64,000 nt of DNA, from contig AAXX01000002.1 in the NCBI GenBank assembly GCA_000169355.1, forward strand, positions 466,653-530,652, read 5' to 3'. Shown here one piece after another: positions 37,463 through 46,746 of the stretch. Below the pieces are notes generated by a model that had not been told where the DNA came from, searched no databases, and was given only the letters and a program-made list of their open reading frames with translations. The DNA is from Flavobacteria bacterium BAL38 (GTDB taxonomy: Bacteria > Bacteroidota > Bacteroidia > Flavobacteriales > Flavobacteriaceae). A program made the position numbers and the translations under genes. The number at the start of each line of letters is the position of its first letter. Position 1 is the stretch's first letter.

Positions 37463-37490
37463 AATAAGCCTCTAAATTTAGAGGCTTATT
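37463..37490. terminator. Bidirectional terminator between convergent units
   Basis: A perfect 28-base palindrome has arms AATAAGCCTCTAAA and TTTAGAGGCTTATT and AT-rich ends on both sides. It lies between the T9SS remnant (+) and the wbqC-like gene (-). Confidence 0.85.
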
Positions 37491-37493
37491 TAT

Positions 37494-38105
37494 TTATATT
37501 TTTTGTTTCTTTAAATAATCAACGGCATATCTGCCTTCATTAAATAGTAAATCTAGAATACTTAAATTATTTAAAAAACCATGCTTTTCATTGAAAACTT
37601 GAGTGTATTCTACTAATTTAATAGTATCTTTTTTTCCGTTGACTAAGTGTCTGAAATCATTATAATTAGTTGCTTCATGGAAAAATTCAATAGTTTTTTT
37701 GGTTTTTATATTAATTCCTAAAGAATTATTTACCAATTCAAAAACTTCCAAATTCAAATCCATAAGAAATTCATGTTTTTTTTCAAATAACGGACGAAAA
37801 TCATCTTCAAAATATTCAAAAAAAGGAGAAGTTCTATAAGCAGCTTCTAAAGATTTAAAATGATTTTTTTGCCATCCAAAATCGTTTTCAATTCGAACGT
37901 CTTTATATTTTTGATGCTTTTCGACAGCATGTTTTACGGGTATATTCAATAGCTGAACACCATTTGGACTATAAATATACATCCTGTTTCTGTTGGTTTG
38001 TTTCTGAAAATTATCTTCCATTTCAAACGTAACCGAATCAGCCTGAATCATAGCGATATAATGACTAATCGACGGGAAATAAGTTGGATGTATTAAGATT
38101 TTCAT
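37494..38105 (-). CDS. WbqC family protein
   Basis: The 203-residue protein starts MKILIHPTYFPSISHYIAMI and has WQKNHFKSLEAAYRTSPFFE and YFEDDFRPLFEKKHEFLMDL, typical of the WbqC-like family. In O-antigen clusters such proteins are linked to sugar-nucleotide modification, but this housekeeping copy is found next to lepB in Flavobacteria and its role is unknown. It is the last gene of the minus-strand group. Confidence 0.87.
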   Translation of the reverse strand: MKILIHPTYFPSISHYIAMIQADSVTFEMEDNFQKQTNRNRMYIYSPNGVQLLNIPVKHAVEKHQKYKDVRIENDFGWQKNHFKSLEAAYRTSPFFEYFEDDFRPLFEKKHEFLMDLNLEVFELVNNSLGINIKTKKTIEFFHEATNYNDFRHLVNGKKDTIKLVEYTQVFNEKHGFLNNLSILDLLFNEGRYAVDYLKKQKI

Positions 38106-38135
38106 TATTAAATATTTTAATTAGTTATTAAAACA

Positions 38136-38184
38136 TAAATTTCACTAATTAGCACATGAAAATTTGTGTTAATAGTGAAATTTA
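38136..38184. repeat. Long imperfect palindrome between lepB and wbqC
   Basis: TAAATTTCACTA (38136-38147) is perfectly inverted as TAGTGAAATTTA (38173-38184), and ATTAGCACA inside pairs with TGTGTTAAT. The whole forms an almost complete 20-bp hairpin. It lacks a T-run and resembles mobile or spacer repeat words more than a terminator. Confidence 0.65.
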
Positions 38185-38201
38185 CATGAAATAGCCTAAA
38201 A

Positions 38202-39917
38202 TTAAGCTTCTTCTTTTTTCTTTTTCTTCTTTCTAAAATAATCAAAGCCAAAATAAACGGCTAATGCTATTAAAAAATATTGAAAATACGATTGTGGTTG
38301 GCCTTTACCGCTTACTGTAGTAAATAATCTATCCCAACGAATGCTCCAATTTTTAATACCATCATTGATACCATCGATACTCATCCAAATGAAAATAGGC
38401 TTTCCTACAATATGATCAGCAGGAACAAATCCCCAATAACGTGAGTCTAACGAGTTATGACGATTGTCTCCCATCATCCAATAATAATCTTGTTTAAAAG
38501 TATAAGAGGTTTCTACCTCTCCATTGATTCGGATCTCATCTCCGTTTACTTTTAAATCGTTTCCTTCGTATTCACCAATTACTTTTTTATAAAATGGTAG
38601 TGTCTCTTTATTTAGTTCAACAGATTTTCCAGCTTCAGGAATGTAAATTGGACCCATATTATCTCGATTCCAATTATTATATTTTGAAGGTTTTCCATCT
38701 TGTTTGTCAGGGAAAATACCATCTTCAGCTGTTTTACTAATTTGACGAGTTACAGTAGCAATTCTACTATCTGATTTAAGTTGATTAAATTTTTCAAAAG
38801 TAAGATTTCCATAAAAATAATTTGTAGAAATTATTAACCCTAGTTTATTGTAAATTTCTTGATCAATTTGTCCTGTAATAACAGATGTTAAAGAATCTTT
38901 CTTAATTTCCTCAAATCCATATCTACTAATTAATTCATCTTTTAAACCAGGTTTATTCCATATCTCATTATTAATTTCAAATAAAGGGTAGCCTTCTGTA
39001 ATTTGATAGTATTCTTTAATATTATCAATTGGTGTTTCTTTTGTTTTAACTAAATAAAAATATTGCGGTTTAGCTCTTTCTGGAAGTATCGATTCTTTTC
39101 CGATAATAAAAATAATTCCATCTTTTATTTCAATTTTATCACCCGGTATAGCTGTACAACGTTTTACATAGTTGGTTTTTTTATCAATAGGTTTGTCGTA
39201 ACGTTTGTCTGCCGCTTTATACATATGATATAACGTATCGGCTGGCCAGTTGAAAACCACAATGTCATTACGCTCAATTTTTTGCAATGCAGGAAAACGG
39301 AAATAAGGTAAAGAAGGTTTTTCTAAATATGATTTTACTTTTATTACAGGCAAAGTGTCATGAACCATTGGCGCTGCAATGGGCGTCAAAGGCGTTCTTG
39401 CTCCGTAATGAAATTTACTCACGAATAAAAAGTCACCTACTAATAATGATTTTTCTAAAGATGAAGTTGGAATCGTGTATGGTTGAATAAAATAGGTGTG
39501 CACTAAAGTCGCTACAACAACTGCAAAAGAAATAGATCCTAGAGTGTCCATTGTTTTGTTCGGTGCTTTTAAATCGCGATTTGGATGATATGTCGTTTCT
39601 TGAGTGTAGTTTACATAAGCAATGTAAAGTCCAAGTGTAACAACTCCTAAAACCATATCTAAGGTTGATTTTTTACCAAAAGTTCTTAAGGTTTCAATCC
39701 AAATAATTGGAAATAAAAATAAATTAATTACCGGAATAAAAAGTAATAATATCCAATATTTTGGACGATTGATAATTTGCATTAATACAATTCCGTTATA
39801 CACCGGAATAAATGCTTCCCATGCTTTTCTCCCTGCTTTTACATATAATTTCCAAGTTCCAATTCCGTGAATTACTTGAACTAATAACATAAATATTAAC
39901 CAACCTGATATTTCCAT
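38202..39917 (-). CDS. lepB: Signal peptidase I (long Bacteroidota form)
   Basis: The 571-residue protein removes signal peptides outside the inner membrane. After four N-terminal membrane segments, the catalytic serine lies in PYTIPTSSLEKSLLVGD (about residue 152) and the lysine in TNYVKRCTAIPGDKIEIKDG (about residue 252). The final box is MGDNRHNSLDSRYWGFVP, and a C-terminal membrane helix follows. A large insertion between the lysine box and the final box, typical of the phylum, roughly doubles the usual length. dapB is 57 bases upstream and likely co-transcribed. Confidence 0.94.
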   Translation of the reverse strand: MEISGWLIFMLLVQVIHGIGTWKLYVKAGRKAWEAFIPVYNGIVLMQIINRPKYWILLLFIPVINLFLFPIIWIETLRTFGKKSTLDMVLGVVTLGLYIAYVNYTQETTYHPNRDLKAPNKTMDTLGSISFAVVVATLVHTYFIQPYTIPTSSLEKSLLVGDFLFVSKFHYGARTPLTPIAAPMVHDTLPVIKVKSYLEKPSLPYFRFPALQKIERNDIVVFNWPADTLYHMYKAADKRYDKPIDKKTNYVKRCTAIPGDKIEIKDGIIFIIGKESILPERAKPQYFYLVKTKETPIDNIKEYYQITEGYPLFEINNEIWNKPGLKDELISRYGFEEIKKDSLTSVITGQIDQEIYNKLGLIISTNYFYGNLTFEKFNQLKSDSRIATVTRQISKTAEDGIFPDKQDGKPSKYNNWNRDNMGPIYIPEAGKSVELNKETLPFYKKVIGEYEGNDLKVNGDEIRINGEVETSYTFKQDYYWMMGDNRHNSLDSRYWGFVPADHIVGKPIFIWMSIDGINDGIKNWSIRWDRLFTTVSGKGQPQSYFQYFLIALAVYFGFDYFRKKKKKKEEA

Positions 39918-39974
39918 TCTATATTTGTTTTTATGGTTTATGAATATAAACTATTGATAATAAACTATTAACGA

Positions 39975-40673
39975 TTATATTCCTAATACATCTTTCATTG
40001 TAAAAACTCCTTTTTTTCCTACTAACCACTCGGCAGCAACTACAGCACCTAATGCAAAACCTTCTCGACTATGAGCGGTGTGTTTTATTTCAATTTGATC
40101 AACTTCGCTATCATAAAAAACACTGTGTGTACCGGGAATATTTTCTATTCTCTTTGCATTAATTTCAATTTGATTTTTAGTCGGATTTTCTAATGTCCAA
40201 TTTGTATAATCAGTATGTTTAATAATTCCTTCAGCTAAAGTTATAGCTGTACCACTTGGTGCATCTAATTTTTGTGTATGATGAATTTCTTCCATAGAAA
40301 CACTGTATTGTTTCAGGTTGGCCATCATTTTAGAAAAATACTCATTCAATTCAAAAAAGATATTTACTCCTAAACTAAAATTAGAACCGTATATAAAACT
40401 GCCATTTTTTTCTTCGCACAAAGCTACTATTTTCGGATAATCGTTTAGCCATCCCGTTGTGCCTGATATAACAGGAATTTCATTATTTAAACATTCTGTA
40501 ATATTTCTAACCGCACTATCTGGAATACTAAAATCGATAGCAATATCAGCTTTTAACAATCCATCAAAACTATTGCTTTGGTCTTTTTTTAATACGATTT
40601 CATGACCGCGTTCTAAAGCTATTTTTTCGATAACTTTTCCCATTTTACCATATCCTAAAAGTGCAATTTTCAT
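39975..40673 (-). CDS. dapB: 4-hydroxy-tetrahydrodipicolinate reductase
   Basis: The 232-residue enzyme reduces the lysine/diaminopimelate precursor with NAD(P)H. It has the Rossmann start MKIALLGYGKMGKVIEKIA, VISGTTGW, the catalytic EIHHTQKLDAPSGTAITLAE and HTAHSREGFALGAVVAAEWL. It is shorter than the E. coli enzyme, as usual in Bacteroidota. It precedes lepB and supports peptidoglycan and lysine supply together with dapF at 61740. Confidence 0.96.
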   Translation of the reverse strand: MKIALLGYGKMGKVIEKIALERGHEIVLKKDQSNSFDGLLKADIAIDFSIPDSAVRNITECLNNEIPVISGTTGWLNDYPKIVALCEEKNGSFIYGSNFSLGVNIFFELNEYFSKMMANLKQYSVSMEEIHHTQKLDAPSGTAITLAEGIIKHTDYTNWTLENPTKNQIEINAKRIENIPGTHSVFYDSEVDQIEIKHTAHSREGFALGAVVAAEWLVGKKGVFTMKDVLGI

Positions 40674-40717
40674 TCCTGTTAGTTCTTATATTAATAGTAA
40701 TGTTACCTAATATTTTG

Positions 40718-41278
40718 TTAAAAATTAAAAGTAAGTGTCATTCCGTAATTGAATCTATAATCCATTTGATTTAGATTCATGTCGGGTTTAAGAGATAAGT
40801 TGTCATTAACATTAAATTGCATTAAATGAGCATCAATGTTAGCATCAATAATATTTAAAATATATATGCCTGCTGTAATTAATGCCGACAAATCTCTATT
40901 TCTTTGATGAAATTTTTGAGCACGAATTAAACGATCATTATCTAAATCGCCATAAATTGGATGATTTGGATCAAATGTTCCGTCTAATCTTCTTTTGTAT
41001 TCGTCTCTAAATTCGTGGTATTTTTTTTGATTAAAAGTATAATAATAAAGTCCTGCGCCTAAACCTGCATAAACAATTGGAATTTTCCAATATTTTTTGT
41101 TGTATGCCTGACCTAATCCTGGTAAAAGTGCCGAATAAAAAGCTGCTCTTGCGGGAGCATTAGGATTTATGATCGCTTTTACAGTATCTGAAGGTTTTAA
41201 CGATATGTCTTCTTGTGCATTTCCTTGAAAACTCAAAAAAAGACAAATTAAAACCGCTATGTATTGAAGCGCTTTCAC
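40718..41278 (-). CDS. DUF5683 domain protein
   Basis: The 186-residue protein has a signal peptide (to about residue 21) and PARAAFYSALLPGLGQAYNKKYWKIPIVYAGLGAGLYYY, the DUF5683 core with two membrane-like stretches (cited here as a span at residues 41-79 for reading). It is a conserved Bacteroidota envelope protein of unknown function that nearly always sits between parB and dapB. The start is GTG at 41278, overlapping the parB stop by one base (TAGTG), so translation is probably coupled. Confidence 0.83.
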   Translation of the reverse strand: MKALQYIAVLICLFLSFQGNAQEDISLKPSDTVKAIINPNAPARAAFYSALLPGLGQAYNKKYWKIPIVYAGLGAGLYYYTFNQKKYHEFRDEYKRRLDGTFDPNHPIYGDLDNDRLIRAQKFHQRNRDLSALITAGIYILNIIDANIDAHLMQFNVNDNLSLKPDMNLNQMDYRFNYGMTLTFNF

Positions 41279-42177
41279 TAAGAATTGATTAATTTTAATA
41301 TACGATTAAAGTCTTCTTCCGAATGAAAAGGAATCGTTATTTTTCCTTTTCCATTTCCTGCCACTTTAACGTCAACTTTGGTACCGAAATAGTTAGCAAA
41401 CGCTTTTTTCTCGTCTTCTTTAATATCAAAAGAGTTCCCTTTTGCAGGCTTAGCTGTTTTTGGTTTTAAACTATCTTGATAATTTTTTACCAATGCTTCC
41501 GTTTCTCTTACCGAAAGGTTTTGAGTGACAACTTTATGGTAAATATCACTTTGAATATCTTGATTCTCAATATTAATTAACGCTCTTCCGTGTCCCATTG
41601 AAATAAATCCGTCTCTCATTCCAGTTTGAATGATAGGATCTAATCTTAACAAACGAAGATAATTAGTTATAGTAGAACGTTTTTTTCCTACGCGTTCACT
41701 CAATTCTTCTTGCGTTAAATTGATTTCCTCAATTAAGCGTTGGTACGAAATTGCAACCTCAATTGGGTCTAAATCATGACGTTGGATGTTTTCTACCAAA
41801 GCCATAACTAATGATTCATTATCATTAGCTAAACGAATGTAGGCAGGAACAGTTTGTAAACCTATAAGTTTTGAAGCACGTAAACGACGCTCTCCAGAAA
41901 TTAATTGAAATTTATTAAAATCTAATTTCCTAACGGTTATAGGTTGAATTACACCTAATTCTTTAATTGATTTAGCTAATTCTTGTAACGTTTCTTCATT
42001 AAAATTCGTTCTCGGTTGAAATGGATTAATTTCAATCGATTCGATATCAAGTTCAATAATATTTCCTACAACTTTATCTGCATTTTTGTCCTCTGCTGAT
42101 TTAATATCATTTTCAGGATCTTTCAATAAAGCCGATAATCCTCTTCCTAAGGCTTGTTTTTTTACCGCTTTTGTCAT
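41278..42177 (-). CDS. parB: Chromosome partitioning protein ParB
   Basis: The 299-residue protein has the ParB N-terminal box (EINPFQPRTNFNEETLQELA), the CTP-binding GERRLRASKLIGL motif and a central helix-turn-helix (TQEELSERVGKKRSTITNYL), with a C-terminal dimerisation domain. ParB spreads from parS sites and works with ParA in origin segregation. parA is 8 bases upstream. I saw no good parS sequence inside the window. Confidence 0.96.
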   Translation of the reverse strand: MTKAVKKQALGRGLSALLKDPENDIKSAEDKNADKVVGNIIELDIESIEINPFQPRTNFNEETLQELAKSIKELGVIQPITVRKLDFNKFQLISGERRLRASKLIGLQTVPAYIRLANDNESLVMALVENIQRHDLDPIEVAISYQRLIEEINLTQEELSERVGKKRSTITNYLRLLRLDPIIQTGMRDGFISMGHGRALINIENQDIQSDIYHKVVTQNLSVRETEALVKNYQDSLKPKTAKPAKGNSFDIKEDEKKAFANYFGTKVDVKVAGNGKGKITIPFHSEEDFNRILKLINS

Positions 42178-42185
42178 CTTGTATA

Positions 42186-42950
42186 TTATTGATTTTTCTT
42201 AATAATTTCTTCTGCTAAGCTCAAATAGTTTGACGCTCCTTTGCTTGTAGCATCATAGTTTATAATACTTTCTCCAAAACTTGGAGCTTCGCTTAGTTTG
42301 ATATTTCTTTGAATAATAGTTTCAAAAACCATATCGTTAAAGTGTTTTTGCACTTCTTCCACTACTTGATTTGATAAACGTAAACGTGAATCGTACATAG
42401 TTAATAGCAAGCCTTCAATATCTAAATTTGGATTGTGAATTTTTTGAACACTTTTAATTGTGTTTAATAATTTTCCTAAACCTTCTAAAGCAAAATATTC
42501 ACATTGAATAGGAATTACAACACTATCTGCGGCTGTTAACGCATTAAGAGTTAATAAGCCTAATGATGGTGCGCAATCTATTAAAATATAATCGTATTTA
42601 TCTTTTATACTTTCTAATGCTTGTTTTAGCATGTACTCGCGATTTTCTTTATCAACAAGTTCAATTTCAATAGCAACCAAGTCTATATGAGCCGGAATTA
42701 CCGATACATTTGGTGCAGAACACGAAACTATTGCTTGCTCAGGAGTAGCACTATGTTCTAGAACTTGATAAGAACCAATTTCAACACTTTCTACATCAAT
42801 TCCTAACCCAGAACTAGCATTTGCTTGTGGATCAGCATCAATTAAAAGTACTTTTTTTTCTAAAACACCAAGAGAAGCAGCCAAATTAACCGAAGTGGTT
42901 GTTTTTCCTACGCCACCTTTTTGATTGGCAATTGCAATGATTTTACCCAT
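42186..42950 (-). CDS. parA: Chromosome partitioning ATPase ParA (Soj)
   Basis: The 254-residue protein starts MGKIIAIANQKGGVGKTTTS with the deviant Walker A, then LLIDADPQANASSGLG and DYILIDCAPSLGLLTLNALT. It has the chromosomal ParA layout with no N-terminal regulatory domain. It heads the run parA-parB-DUF5683-dapB-lepB-wbqC on the minus strand, and the AT-rich 230 bases upstream hold its promoter. Confidence 0.96.
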   Translation of the reverse strand: MGKIIAIANQKGGVGKTTTSVNLAASLGVLEKKVLLIDADPQANASSGLGIDVESVEIGSYQVLEHSATPEQAIVSCSAPNVSVIPAHIDLVAIEIELVDKENREYMLKQALESIKDKYDYILIDCAPSLGLLTLNALTAADSVVIPIQCEYFALEGLGKLLNTIKSVQKIHNPNLDIEGLLLTMYDSRLRLSNQVVEEVQKHFNDMVFETIIQRNIKLSEAPSFGESIINYDATSKGASNYLSLAEEIIKKNQ

Positions 42951-43147
42951 TTGATAATTAAAAAATTTAAGTGGTAAAAATACAATTATTTATGGTTTTT
43001 TCAAGGCAATTTTGTTAACAATGGGTTAAAGTATGATTTAACTGTTTTAGAGTCAGAAAAATATCGATTTAAAAATAATTTTCAACTCAAAATTATTAAA
43101 TTTTATAACAGTATTCTAGTGTTTGTTTCTTTACAAATAAAAAAAAG

Positions 43148-43170
43148 AAACACGAATATAATTCGTGTTT
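43148..43170 (-). terminator. Intrinsic terminator after the small lysine-rich gene
   Basis: AAACACGAAT (43148-43157) and ATTCGTGTTT (43161-43170) form a perfect 10-bp stem with a 3-base loop. On the minus strand the stem is followed by CTTTTTTT. It ends the 43181-43291 gene. Confidence 0.8.
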
Positions 43171-43180
43171 TGGGTATTAA

Positions 43181-43291
43181 TTAATCACGTTTTGGCGTAT
43201 TTTTTTTAGTCCGTTTTTCTTCTTTTTTTTCTTTTGCCGTTTTTAATGGTTCTTTTTTTGCCGTTTTCTTCGCGTCTTGACTTTTTGCCAT
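43181..43291 (-). CDS. Small lysine-rich basic protein
   Basis: A 36-residue frame reads MAKSQDAKKTAKKEPLKTAK and ends KKNTPKRD. It is nearly half lysine and has no hydrophobic core, so it is likely disordered and nucleic-acid binding. I recall very similar MAKSQDAKKTxKKEP micro-proteins across Flavobacteria, which supports a real gene. A matching terminator lies directly downstream (43148-43170). The function is unknown. Confidence 0.65.
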   Translation of the reverse strand: MAKSQDAKKTAKKEPLKTAKEKKEEKRTKKNTPKRD

Positions 43292-43355
43292 AATTTCTAT
43301 GTTTTAGTAAATATAGTGATTATAAAATAAACCTTGTAAATATTGAAGCGAAGAA

Positions 43356-46300
43356 TTAACGAATTAAACTAAAATGCGATTTAAATATTTTGGTAATATT
43401 GTTTTCTGTATAAGTAATCGTAAACCAATAATCAGATGCTGGTAATACTTCATTATTGTATATTCCATTCCAAAAAGGAACGTTTGAATTCATTGTTTTT
43501 AGTAATTTACCATATCGGTCAAAAATTGAAATACTCCAATTGTCTAAATTGTTTATTCCGTTTATTTGCCAAATATCGTTATATCCGTCATTGTTTGGGG
43601 TAAAGTAATTTGGATAATCAATTAATAAAATTTCTTCACTTATAGGTGCAGAACAACCATTTTTGTCATAAACTGTTATGGTATGATTTCCTGGAATTAC
43701 ATTTTCAAAAACATTACTTTCTTGAGGCACTTCATCATCTAATTGGTACAAATAATCACCATTTGAAATAGCGGTAATTGTAACCATCTGGTTGTTTGAA
43801 AAGGCATCGGATAGCGTGTATTCAATTGCAGTTAAAGTTGGTTGAAAAACAGTTGTAGTAATGGTTTGCGGAACTGCACATGCATTAGATGTTGGAGTAA
43901 ATGTGTAACTTCCAGAAACTAAATTATCAATTATTGAAGGTGTCCAAGTACCAACTATCCCGTTTGGTGACGTTGCAGTAAGTACTGGTGCTGTTTCTCC
44001 AGCACAGAAAGCGATATTGTCAGTAAAATCAGGATAAAAATTATCTCCAATCGTAACAGAAATAGAATAAGCAGTTATGGTAGTGCAAGGAATAGTTTGT
44101 GGTATAAATGTATAAGTGGTTGTTCCTAAAGTAGATGTGTCTATTGTTGAAGGATTCCAAGTTCCATTAATTGGAGTACTGTTATTAGATAAAACTGGAA
44201 GTGGAGCTGCAATTTCATTTAAACAATATAGTGTTTGAATTCCTGTAAAAACAGGTGTAATGTTGGTTTGTGGATTTACCGTTACCATTATCGTTTGTGG
44301 TGTTCCTACGCAGCCATTAAGTGTTGAATTTATAGAATAAATGACAGTTCCAGTAGTATTTCCTGTATAAGTTAATGTTTGTGAAATAGAATTGCCTGAA
44401 CCGTTTGAAAATCCTGTTACATCAGTTGAACTGGCTGTCCAGTTAATGGTTGCATTTGGATCTGAAGCTACTAAATTTAGAGCCGTTGTTTGGTTAGAAC
44501 AAATCGTTGTAGGACCATTTGAAGATATTGTAGTATTATTTGTTCCTACTGTTACGTTTATCGTTTGTGTGTTAGCACACTGATTTGGATTTGGAGTAAA
44601 AAGATAACTTTCAGAGTTCAAATTGTCTATTGTTGCAGGTGTCCACATTCCACTGATTCCGTTTGGAGATGTGGTGTTTAATGTTGGTGGAGTTGCTCCA
44701 GAACAAAAGAAAATAGTCGCATTAAAATCAGGTGAAATAGTATTATTAACCGTAATATTTATAGAATAAGGAGCATAATTTACACAAGCATTTGTTTGAG
44801 GTGTAAATGTGTAAGTAGTCATTCCGGCAACTGAAGTATTAATAGTTGAAGGACTCCATGTTCCGTTTATTGGTGTACTATTAGATGACGAGGTTGGAAG
44901 CAAAGGTGCGACTTCGTTTAAACAATATGAATTAGGAATACTTGAAAAAGTAGGCGTAATGTTGGTTCGTGGATTTACCGTTACCGTTATCGTTTGTGGT
45001 ATTCCTTCACAACCATTAATTATTGGAGTTACATTATAAATTACAGTTCCAGTAGCATTTCCTGTATAAGTTAATGTTTGCGAAATAGTATTTCCTGAGC
45101 CATTTGAAAATCCTGTTACGTTAGTTGAACTGGCTGTCCAGTTAATAGTTGCATTAGAATCAGATGCAGTTAAATTTATTCCTGTATTTTCTAAAGAGCA
45201 AATTGTAGTTGATCCTGAAAAAGAAATGGTTACTGCAGGTAAAAGAGTTACAGCTGTTCTTGTGTTGCTTACACAATTTGTTATTGTGTTAAAAGATTCA
45301 GCATAATAAGTTCCTGGAGCTGTTGGTGTATATTGTAAAGAATTTGAAAGCAATAAATTTCCATTTGTCGGACTATCATACCAATTAACACTTTCATTTG
45401 CAGATACTGTTACCTCTAAATTACTAGTCTGATTAGAACAAACAGTTTCATCTCCGTTTGAAATAGGAGGGTTGGGTGATGGATTTACAACAACTTTGTA
45501 AATTTCAGAAAGTGTAGAGCAAAATGGATTATTCAGATTTGAAATATCTTGTGCGGCTTTAACTCTGTAATACGTCGTTGTGTTTAAAATAGGAATTGTG
45601 AAATTTGATCCATTTTCTCCAACTATATCGGTATAATTTATATTGTCATTGCTTTCTTGCCATTGGTAAACATGTGCGATTGAACCTGTTGTATTTACTG
45701 CTAAGTTTGGATGGGATGCAATGGTGTTTTCACAAACAATAGTACTATTTCCGCCTGTATCAGTATCTGTTATTACGCTATATTCTCCACAAGCTCTAAA
45801 CATAATATCATCAATAGCTAAATCATTTCCACAACCACCATTTCCATTATTTCGCATTTTAAGTATTACAGAAGTTTGCGAAGCGGGCATTGTAAAAACT
45901 AATCCAAATTGGTTCCAGTTAGGAAACGATGTTCCCGCAATATTTCCGGTATTTCCAGATTGAAGCAATATGGTATCTGTTGCATCCCAAATTTCGAATG
46001 TTACATTAATTGGAATACCTGTGCCAGTACAACCTCCTGATGCAGCATTATAAATATTTAGTAGCCAAGCAGAAAATTCAAAACGAGTGTTGCTGCATAA
46101 ACCAGTGACAGTTCTTCTGTAAAATTGCCCTGGGGTATTGCTAGCATTAACAATTAAACACTTTCCATTAACTCCATTTGGTTCACTATCAGGTGTATGA
46201 TCTAAAGAATAAAGCCAGTTAGAGGAATTAGGAATTAAATTAGTTCTAAAGAACAATGTATATTGACCATCTTGTGGAAAACCACTATTAACATAGGTGT

Positions 46301-46478
46301 AATTTGTTGTTCCTGCAGGTAATGCCGGTCCGTAAGTTGTGCCGCTTCCAAAATTTTCAAAAAATATAGGTGAGCCACTACTGCCAGTACAAAAACTTAA
46401 TTGTCCATAAGTAACAATGGGTTTAAGTAAGACTACTAGTAAAATTGCACAATAGCTTATTTTTTTTAACGAAATCAT
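43356..46478 (-). CDS. Large T9SS type B sorted cell-surface protein
   Basis: The 1040-residue protein has a signal peptide (ISYCAILLVVLLKPIVTYG), an N-terminal lectin/MAM-like region (about 25-230, with cysteines), Ig-like modules to about 420, two long near-identical modules (about 420-652 and 653-885) each with TASDxNATINWTASSTxVTG, and a C-terminal type B sorting domain (YPNYFTPNNDGYNDIWQING, WSISIFDRYGKLL, FKSHFSLIR). It should be exported by the T9SS and remain on the cell surface, perhaps in adhesion or gliding. The start at 46478 removes 15 residues before the signal peptide. Low charge and high Thr/Asn/Ser fit an extracellular stalk. Confidence 0.9.
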   Translation of the reverse strand: MISLKKISYCAILLVVLLKPIVTYGQLSFCTGSSGSPIFFENFGSGTTYGPALPAGTTNYTYVNSGFPQDGQYTLFFRTNLIPNSSNWLYSLDHTPDSEPNGVNGKCLIVNASNTPGQFYRRTVTGLCSNTRFEFSAWLLNIYNAASGGCTGTGIPINVTFEIWDATDTILLQSGNTGNIAGTSFPNWNQFGLVFTMPASQTSVILKMRNNGNGGCGNDLAIDDIMFRACGEYSVITDTDTGGNSTIVCENTIASHPNLAVNTTGSIAHVYQWQESNDNINYTDIVGENGSNFTIPILNTTTYYRVKAAQDISNLNNPFCSTLSEIYKVVVNPSPNPPISNGDETVCSNQTSNLEVTVSANESVNWYDSPTNGNLLLSNSLQYTPTAPGTYYAESFNTITNCVSNTRTAVTLLPAVTISFSGSTTICSLENTGINLTASDSNATINWTASSTNVTGFSNGSGNTISQTLTYTGNATGTVIYNVTPIINGCEGIPQTITVTVNPRTNITPTFSSIPNSYCLNEVAPLLPTSSSNSTPINGTWSPSTINTSVAGMTTYTFTPQTNACVNYAPYSINITVNNTISPDFNATIFFCSGATPPTLNTTSPNGISGMWTPATIDNLNSESYLFTPNPNQCANTQTINVTVGTNNTTISSNGPTTICSNQTTALNLVASDPNATINWTASSTDVTGFSNGSGNSISQTLTYTGNTTGTVIYSINSTLNGCVGTPQTIMVTVNPQTNITPVFTGIQTLYCLNEIAAPLPVLSNNSTPINGTWNPSTIDTSTLGTTTYTFIPQTIPCTTITAYSISVTIGDNFYPDFTDNIAFCAGETAPVLTATSPNGIVGTWTPSIIDNLVSGSYTFTPTSNACAVPQTITTTVFQPTLTAIEYTLSDAFSNNQMVTITAISNGDYLYQLDDEVPQESNVFENVIPGNHTITVYDKNGCSAPISEEILLIDYPNYFTPNNDGYNDIWQINGINNLDNWSISIFDRYGKLLKTMNSNVPFWNGIYNNEVLPASDYWFTITYTENNITKIFKSHFSLIR

Positions 46479-46746
46479 CTTTTTAATATCAATTTTTATA
46501 AATGTAATGTTTTCAATTGGCAAAAAATTAAAAAATGATTTTACAAAAACTATACAAAATTAAGTATCAAATAATGGTCTGTAATAGCAATATCAAGTAA
46601 ATTTTAGTATTAACCTTTGTTTAATGTATAGGTATTGTTAAGTTTTATTTTGCAATTTTTTAGAGTAAAAAATAAGGATTACTTTTTTATTTTATCAAAA
46701 AATGATTTTTCGGTAAAAAAGTTAAACTACATCGTTTGATTTTCAT

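Noticed and set aside
44392..45963. Plus-strand frames antisense to the T9SS surface protein
   Set aside because: They arise from the low-complexity Thr/Asn-rich repeat modules and lack start context.
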